Below are positions 9,101 to 12,812 of a stretch of DNA of 12,812 bases, one piece after another (the first letter of the stretch is position 1; every line of letters starts with the position of its first letter). The DNA comes from Amoebophrya sp. AT5.2 (lineage: Eukaryota > Sar > Dinophyceae > Syndiniales > Amoebophryaceae). Location of the stretch: positions 1 through 12,812 of the forward strand of contig RXOD01005706.1 of NCBI GenBank assembly GCA_005223375.1, written 5' to 3'. A program made the translations under genes and the position numbers. Below the pieces are notes generated by a model, which saw nothing but the letters and a program-made list of their open reading frames with translations, searched no databases and was not told the origin of the DNA.

Positions 9101-9954
9101 GACGAGGTGGAAGAAGTCGACGAAGAACTACCTCCGCCTGACGGAGACATGGCCCGCTCGTAAAACCGCGGAGCGGTCGGCATTAGGATCTGATGCTGCG
9201 CTCCGGGAGGTGCTGTTGTTCCTTGACTCGCGGCTGCCGTTGTCTGCGGGTGCGCCGCCGTTGCAGGAGCTGGTGGAACGGGTGCATTCGATTTCCAAGC
9301 CGATGATCCCTCGAAATCAAGATGACCGGCGTCCGTCTCCGTGCTGTCCGGAGCCGCACAAGAATCGGGACCATGATCTCGTTCGGGCGTCGAAGGTCCT
9401 GCGCGATTCGCAGTGGTTCTCATGAAGGCGGATGGGACTCCTGATGACGAGGACAATGACAACGCCGCACCTGCTGCTGAAACACTTCCATTTGCAAATT
9501 TTGATGCACTTGCAGCAGACGTCGCGGGCACAGATAGTCCTGCTGTCCCACGCCCATTGATGCTGTTTCCCTCCGCTGAAGTAGTTGCAGGAGCGGGAGT
9601 TGAGCCAGCGAGTGTTGTGCCGTTTGTCTGCCCAGATGGTGGGGGCGGTCCTACACTCGGCCCCGAGTCGTGTCTCGTCTGGCTGGGGGTGCTGGAGGAC
9701 AGTTGCTGGTGGTTGCTGGAGATGTTGTAAGACTGCGGAAACCGCTGCCCGAGTTTAATGCCAGAGAACGGGTTCGGGTTGGAGCGACGGCCCAACGTCG
9801 ACTGCTGATGCTGATGCGGAAACCCCGGCGCATTGAAACCCGCGCCGAACTGGAACTGAAACGTCGGCGGCTGCTGCTGCGCCGCAGTCGGGGCCGGTTG
9901 GGCGGGCTGCTGGTGCTGCTGCTGCATCACCAAATGTTCATGTTCTTCCGCCAT
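3170..9954 (-). CDS. Large low-complexity protein with C-terminal VP...PG module, about eight exons
   Basis: The function is not recognised. Exons are 9954-8736, 8560-7239, 7031-6494, 6441-6398, 6296-4949, 4771-4233, 3790-3618 and 3449-3170. They total 5,463 bases (1,820 residues) with GT-AG ends and kept phase. Residues 1-37 are Gln-rich, followed by long Ser/Ala/Gly/Pro/Thr stretches. A Lys/Arg patch (KKRKKEKRRKNKEHK) followed by Arg-Ser dipeptides starts near 719 and could be a nuclear signal. A helical, charged block spans about 866-955. Residues 1671-1711 hold a module with VPENVTSGTVLRFDF and VSAPADAAPGEEI, a spacing I recall from various protist and plant proteins whose function I cannot state. 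The C-terminal 90 residues are acidic and helical. The frame is open without ATG up to an acceptor at 10023, which would add 23 residues. Joins 7239/7031 and 4233/3790 could be gene boundaries: the TAG at 4224-4226 would end an upstream gene if the GTGAAG donor is not used. Confidence 0.55.
3450..3617 (-). other. Intron 7 of the large gene
   Basis: The donor GTGAATAG begins at 3617 after AAACACAG. The acceptor is a pyrimidine-rich CCTCCTCCATTTTTACAG ending at 3450. The intron is 168 bases, phase 2. The join reads ALKH-R-NLAIPDRR. Several stops in the intron exclude read-through. This is one of the best-supported junctions. Confidence 0.75.
4059..4077. repeat. Perfect 7-base inverted repeat
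   Basis: CCGCCTG, the loop CCGAT, then CAGGCGG form a short GC-rich hairpin inside the longest intron. The strand and role are unknown; it may be chance. Confidence 0.6.
4178..4206 (-). promoter_or_regulatory. Two tandem GTAAGTC donor-like sites
   Basis: On the minus strand GGTAAGTC occurs twice, 22 bases apart (plus-strand gacttac at 4178-4184 and 4200-4206). Both match a consensus 5' splice site better than any donor used elsewhere in this window. They follow the TAG at 4224-4226, so they could serve only a 3' UTR intron or another reading frame. Confidence 0.35.
4772..4948 (-). other. Intron 5 of the large gene
   Basis: The donor GTACTAAAC begins at 4948 and the acceptor GAACAG ends at 4772. 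The intron is 177 bases, phase 1, AT-rich, with stops in all useful frames. The join forms a Lys codon between MEIDEQA and FDSDTAG. The intron contains a 14-base tandem repeat. Confidence 0.72.
4797..4836. repeat. 14-base direct repeat within an intron
   Basis: AGCGTGACGAACTC occurs at 4797-4810 and 4823-4836 with a 26-base period. Both copies lie wholly inside intron 5 of the large gene. It may be the trace of a local duplication or of an intron-borne element. Confidence 0.75.
6297..6397 (-). other. Intron 4 of the large gene
   Basis: The donor GTAGTATACG follows GAATCTGAA, and the acceptor AAACCGCAG ends at 6297. The intron is 101 bases, phase 0. The intron frame itself stays open to a TGA, so other donors are possible. 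The join is supported by frame and AT content only. Confidence 0.5.
6442..6493 (-). other. Intron 3 of the large gene, 52 bases
   Basis: The donor GTAGTAATC begins at 6493. The acceptor is a run of twelve T followed by GCAG, ending at 6442. At 52 bases, phase 1, it is the shortest intron here. Retention would shift the frame and hit a stop at about 6405. The following exon would be only 44 bases. Confidence 0.65.
7032..7238 (-). other. Intron 2 of the large gene, or a gene boundary
   Basis: The donor GTACACGTTG follows GACAGG at 7239. The acceptor is TTTTTCTCTGTCTTCACTACTTCAG, ending at 7032. The intron is 207 bases, phase 0. The downstream exon has an ATG 21 bases inside (7010), so it could also be the first exon of a separate gene with this acceptor serving its 5' UTR. 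The upstream frame reaches TAA near 7176 if not spliced. The GTAC donor matches other introns here. Confidence 0.5.
8561..8735 (-). other. Intron 1 of the large gene
   Basis: The donor GTACTTATG begins at 8735 and the acceptor CATCCTGCACAG ends at 8561. The intron is 175 bases, phase 1. The join makes a Gly codon between QVGI and ASASGS. AT-rich sequence and stops lie between. Confidence 0.65.
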
Positions 9955-10159
9955 CAACCTTTTCGTTCTAGTACCTCCCGGGCTGTGGCTGTGCCTGTGC
10001 GGGTCTGAGTCTGACTCACTTAGCTGCACGCAGTGGCAGATTGACGTTCTTCAGCAGGTTGTTGGAGCTGACGTGACGTAGAGGTAGACGTTGCAGGACG
10101 ACGAGCCAACAAAAATAAATTTGGCTTCATTTTTCCATCCACGCACGCTCGTCCTGCCC

Positions 10160-10203
10160 CTGGTGCAGCCGGCATAGTTCGTTTTTCGTCACTCCTGCAC
10201 CAG
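10160..10203. repeat. 9-base perfect inverted repeat, 26-base loop
   Basis: CTGGTGCAG (10160-10168) is matched by CTGCACCAG (10195-10203). No T run follows, so it does not look like a bacterial-type terminator. The role is unknown. Confidence 0.5.
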
Positions 10204-10475
10204 CGAACTCCCTTGCTTCTACATCATGTTCATCGCACCCGCCAATGAATAGAAAAATATCAATATGCCATAAGCTCTCCATACAATGCCGAAGCCGATC
10301 AAGAGAGGATGGCAATCAATGGCTAAGTAATGGTACTAATGCTTAACCCTTCCTAAGTATGCCGATCAAGAAATTTGTTTTTTGTGCGGCCCCTTTGATT
10401 GTCGTACCTATCGGTACGGGCAGAGTCTGCAACGAACAGCCTCCTTCTCTTTCGCTCGCACCTCGTCCATATGAA

Positions 10476-10489
10476 TTTTTTTTTTTTTT
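10476..10489. repeat. 14-T homopolymer run
   Basis: A run of 14 T on the plus strand (A on the minus strand) in non-coding DNA. It could be a pyrimidine tract before a plus-strand AG or a nucleosome-excluding tract; nothing decides. Confidence 0.7.
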
Positions 10490-10835
10490 GATTTCCTGGG
10501 GCACACGAACATGCGGCTCATCTCCCCACGAGAGATGGAGATCTCACGACGACGACACTCATTGTCCTCATGCAGCTTTTTCTTCTTTTTCGACAGCCGC
10601 AGCTGCCTTTACCGCTTCGTCATTTCAGCATTTGTATTGAGTTCGTTGTGGCTTTAACGGCATATGCATTGATGGCTTTACTCTTACGCGAAGAGCGTCA
10701 GATGGAGTAAATGGGATCGCGTTCGTGTTCTTCATCAACTGAAACATCTCTGACTTCTAGTGTAACAAAAGAAAAGGAAAAGCATAGGCAAGACAGTATA
10801 TTAGTACGCGTACAACGCCTGTGATCTTTTCTATC

Positions 10836-10982
10836 ATGGATATGGACTCCAACCCCCTCTTTATGAACCAACTCGCGGAGCAGGCGGAGGTTTTCGCTCT
10901 CGATCGAGTTTCAACAGAAGAAGACGTTGTCAACACCGCAATCTTCGTTCTGAAAGACAGAGCAACAATCGAAAAAAACTAA
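10836..10982 (+). CDS. Small hypothetical protein or exon, 48 codons
   Basis: This is an ATG-to-TAA open frame beginning MDMDSNPLFMNQLAEQAEVF and ending KDRATIEKN. It is acidic and amphipathic, with balanced residues and no low-complexity bias, unlike the neighbouring genes. If real, it is the only plus-strand gene in the window. A TAG lies 51 bases upstream in frame, so this ATG is the first available. The stop is followed by an A-rich run. I do not recognise a family. Against it: the opposite strand is also open here and is framed by a good acceptor (TTGCTCTGTCTTTCAG) and a GTACGCG donor, so it could instead be a minus-strand exon. Confidence 0.35.
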   Translation: MDMDSNPLFMNQLAEQAEVFALDRVSTEEDVVNTAIFVLKDRATIEKN

Positions 10983-11362
10983 AAAAGAAGCAACATCATA
11001 CTGCTTACATTTTTCAAGGGATCATTTGCTCCACCTCCTGTTGCTCTTTCGCTCCTGCATGCGGATCCTTAGTGCCCAGTTTTTTTGCGCTAACCGCGGC
11101 ATCGTCATCTTGAGCTCTTCGTCGTTGCAACTTCTTCTTCATCATCTTTCTTGCACGGGTTGCACCACAAGAAGCACAGTGGTTGTACCAGCATGTATTT
11201 GCGTTGTGCCTCGTCATCCGATTCCGCACCTGTATGTGCGTTTCATTCCGGCGCGTAGAAAGTACCTTAACCTTTTTTTTGCTTCGTGTCATCTCAAGCG
11301 TTTTCAACATAAGGAGAAGTTTTACCACGTCGAGTAGTACCCTCCTCGAGGTGCTGGCTGCC
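10983..11362. other. Gap between the small ORF and the upstream minus-strand gene
   Basis: This contains a minus-strand frame rich in Lys, Arg and Gln (about 11230-11014, including CWYNHCASCGATRARK). It has no ATG tied to a clear promoter, but a possible acceptor ACGCACATACAG lies near 11229. It may be the 3' UTR of the gene that stops at 11363, or a further exon of it. T and A runs are common. Confidence 0.4.
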
Positions 11363-12812
11363 CTACATGAAGACGGATTGCGCAAACATTGGCTGCGCGG
11401 CGGGCCCGTATCCAGCGTACGGGGCTACCGGGATGGACTGGGTCAACTGTGTTGCCGAATGCGGAAGCTGGCTCGGGAGGTACGGGGAGCTGTAGTACCA
11501 CGGCGGCGGCGCGGGAGAGAGGCTGCGCTGCATCGATTGCGGCATCATACTTGCGACCAGCTGCGGACTGCCAAGATGTTCCATCTGCGTCTGGTTCTGG
11601 GCCACGTAAAACGGGCCCCCCGGCGGCGCTGAGGATTGTACGCCACGTCCAGCAAGGTGAGATGACCCCAAAATCGATTGCGTTTGGGGCTGAGCTCCGA
11701 CGGTCCCTCCGGGAAACGGCAACGCCAGCCGCGGGTTTGACATCGCCGCTCCTGCGCCAGCACCCCCGCGGGGGGGTGTTTCTGCCGCCAGTTGCATCCA
11801 CGTTGAGCCCGGATTCAGCTGCCACGCCCCGGCCGCCGCGCCGCGGACCCTCCTCGACGGTGTGAGCGACGCCGAGCGTTTCATCTGGTTCCGCAGCACC
11901 GTCTCCCGGTGGCTCAAGCGCGGCGTGTTTGATGCGCTTCTGCCGCTCGGCGCAGCGTCCGCGAACGGATTCTTGCTGCTCTCGGCTCCTCCCAGTGCCT
12001 GGCCCCCTGCTCCACCCGAGAGAGTGCCGCCCGTCCACCACTCGCCCCCGTCTTTCTCCTCTGCTCCTGCATCCCCCCCGGGTTCACTCCCACTTCCCCC
12101 GTCTGCTGGTTCTTTGCGCTTCAGCGACGAGAGCCGCGAGTTTTGCATCAGAACGATGTTGCGCATGTTGTGCAGCATCTTCTGCTGCTGCATCACCTGG
12201 AGCTGCAGGTGCTCCTGCCGCTGTTGCGCCAGAGGCGAGCCCACCTCCACAGAACCGCGGACCAGTGATGTCGCAGTAGGCGATCCCGGTGCGGAGGTGG
12301 TAATGGACACAGGGTGGCCAGACGGGTGCTGTGCGAGACTCGAGTAAAGCGCGGCTTGTTGGTTCAAGTTGTGCTGCTGAGCCTGCAGCAGCTGCAGCTG
12401 CTGCAGTTGCTGCGCGGCCGACGGCGTCGAAGGCGGCTGTTGCGCAGCACTGGTCAGCGCGGCCGCGGAGGAAGGCGCGATTGTTTGATGCATGTGCTGT
12501 TGCTGGTGCACCTGTTGCTGCGGCGGAGGGTGAACCAGGAAAGAGCCGCCCCCCGGGTGCAGCTGCTGCATGATACCTAAGTCCACAGCTGACATCGGCG
12601 CCTGCTGGGCTGGGGCGAGGTTGCCGAGCGATGCAGGGAGCTGCTGCTGTGGACCTGGTGCTCCTGCTCCCACGGCGACCCCTCCACCGAGTGCGGGCGC
12701 AGACTGCGGCACGTTTTGTTGAAATAGGCCCCCAGGCAGCTGGAAACCGTTTTGTTGGAAAAGCCAAAAATTTTTTTCGGCCTCTGACATCAGCGGGTGC
12801 TGCACTGGCGGC
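11363..12812 (-). CDS. Gln/Ser/Pro-rich protein, 5' end beyond the window
   Basis: An uninterrupted frame of at least 482 codons runs from the window edge to a TAG at 11363; the first ATG in the window is at 12790. The protein opens with Phe/Gln-rich sequence (FWLFQQNGF), then Gln/His/Ala tracts (QQQVHQQQHMHQ, QQLQQLQLLQAQQ). A short charged coiled-coil-like segment (QEHLQLQVMQQQKMLHNM) is followed by KRKEP, a possible nuclear signal. After that come Ser/Gly-rich and Arg/Ser segments (RSASLTPSRR), and a Pro/Tyr/Gln-rich tail (WYYSSPYLPSQLPH, PYAGYGPAAQPMF). This composition is typical of prion-like, RNA-granule or transcription-coactivator proteins, but no catalytic or binding domain is visible. 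A donor-like GTACGC just before the end, or GTAGGG overlapping the stop, could splice it onward. Confidence 0.7.
   Translation of the reverse strand, partial: PPVQHPLMSEAEKNFWLFQQNGFQLPGGLFQQNVPQSAPALGGGVAVGAGAPGPQQQLPASLGNLAPAQQAPMSAVDLGIMQQLHPGGGSFLVHPPPQQQVHQQQHMHQTIAPSSAAALTSAAQQPPSTPSAAQQLQQLQLLQAQQHNLNQQAALYSSLAQHPSGHPVSITTSAPGSPTATSLVRGSVEVGSPLAQQRQEHLQLQVMQQQKMLHNMRNIVLMQNSRLSSLKRKEPADGGSGSEPGGDAGAEEKDGGEWWTGGTLSGGAGGQALGGAESSKNPFADAAPSGRSASNTPRLSHRETVLRNQMKRSASLTPSRRVRGAAAGAWQLNPGSTWMQLAAETPPRGGAGAGAAMSNPRLALPFPGGTVGAQPQTQSILGSSHLAGRGVQSSAPPGGPFYVAQNQTQMEHLGSPQLVASMMPQSMQRSLSPAPPPWYYSSPYLPSQLPHSATQLTQSIPVAPYAGYGPAAQPMFAQSVFM

Larger units (their letters stand above)
9955..10835. other. 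Mostly non-coding gap upstream of the large gene
   Basis: From 9955 to 10023 the large gene's frame is open without ATG. Beyond that I see no convincing gene. A minus-strand open frame of about 62 codons (10315-10127) lacks any domain. Also present are a 36-codon minus ORF from about 10131, a 9-base inverted repeat (10160-10203) and a 14-T run (10476-10489). This stretch could contain the large gene's promoter and 5' UTR, or a long intron if the large gene joins the coding region at 11363-12812. Confidence 0.5.

Noticed and set aside
11761..11778. GC-rich palindrome CACCCCC-GCGG-GGGGGTG
   Set aside because: It lies inside the coding frame and encodes Pro-Pro-Arg-Gly-Gly, so codon composition explains it.
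11322..12041. 239-codon minus-strand frame overlapping the Gln-rich frame
   Set aside because: It is shifted relative to the 480-codon frame and Arg-rich with no coherent composition; the longer frame explains the sequence.
11389..12347. Long plus-strand open frames opposite the Gln-rich region
   Set aside because: They overlap each other and the better minus-strand frame. Their Ala/Pro/Arg/Leu-rich products are antisense images of CAG/GCN-type repeats.
1..12812. CRISPR array, tRNA, rRNA or insertion sequence
   Set aside because: No regularly spaced long repeats, cloverleaf with anticodon context, rRNA signature or transposase motif was seen on either strand.

Overview
The window reads as eukaryotic nuclear DNA. 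Protein-coding signal sits almost entirely on the minus strand. It is broken by short introns (about 50 to 440 bases) with GT-AG ends, and the exons are GC-richer than the introns. The predicted proteins are rich in Gln, Ser, Ala, Gly and Pro. I see no bacterial operon structure, ribosome binding sites, CRISPR array, rRNA, tRNA or recognisable transposon. The compact introns and low-complexity proteins would fit a protist such as an alveolate. That placement is a guess, because no gene here identifies the lineage.

Layout, from low to high coordinates (each minus-strand gene runs right to left). (1) 1-209 is a 3' flank with five copies of TACAAGAC. (2) 210-1525 is a five-exon gene for a 225-residue four-EF-hand calcium-binding protein. 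This is the only confident functional call. Two of its introns cut inside calcium-binding loops, and splicing restores both loops exactly. (3) 1526-3169 has no convincing gene; it holds a short direct repeat and a CAT microsatellite. (4) 3170 to about 9954 is best explained as one gene of about eight exons encoding roughly 1,820 residues. Most of the protein is predicted disordered. It has a Gln-rich N terminus, a Lys/Arg/Ser-rich basic patch, a helical block, and a C-terminal module with the spacing VPxxVxxGxxL...VxxPxxAxPGxxI. Every junction keeps frame, but the 4233/3790 and 7239/7031 joins could instead be gene boundaries. (5) 9955-11362 is mostly non-coding, with one 48-codon plus-strand ORF at 10836-10982. 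(6) 11363-12812 is the 3' part of another long Gln-, Ser- and Pro-rich minus-strand coding region that runs off the window.

Nothing ties the genes into one pathway. The EF-hand protein is probably a calcium sensor. The two large disordered proteins resemble scaffold or RNA/nuclear-body proteins in composition only. The most unusual features are the recurrent GTAC start of the introns, sometimes GTACTAA, and the possibility that the two disordered coding regions form one very large gene.
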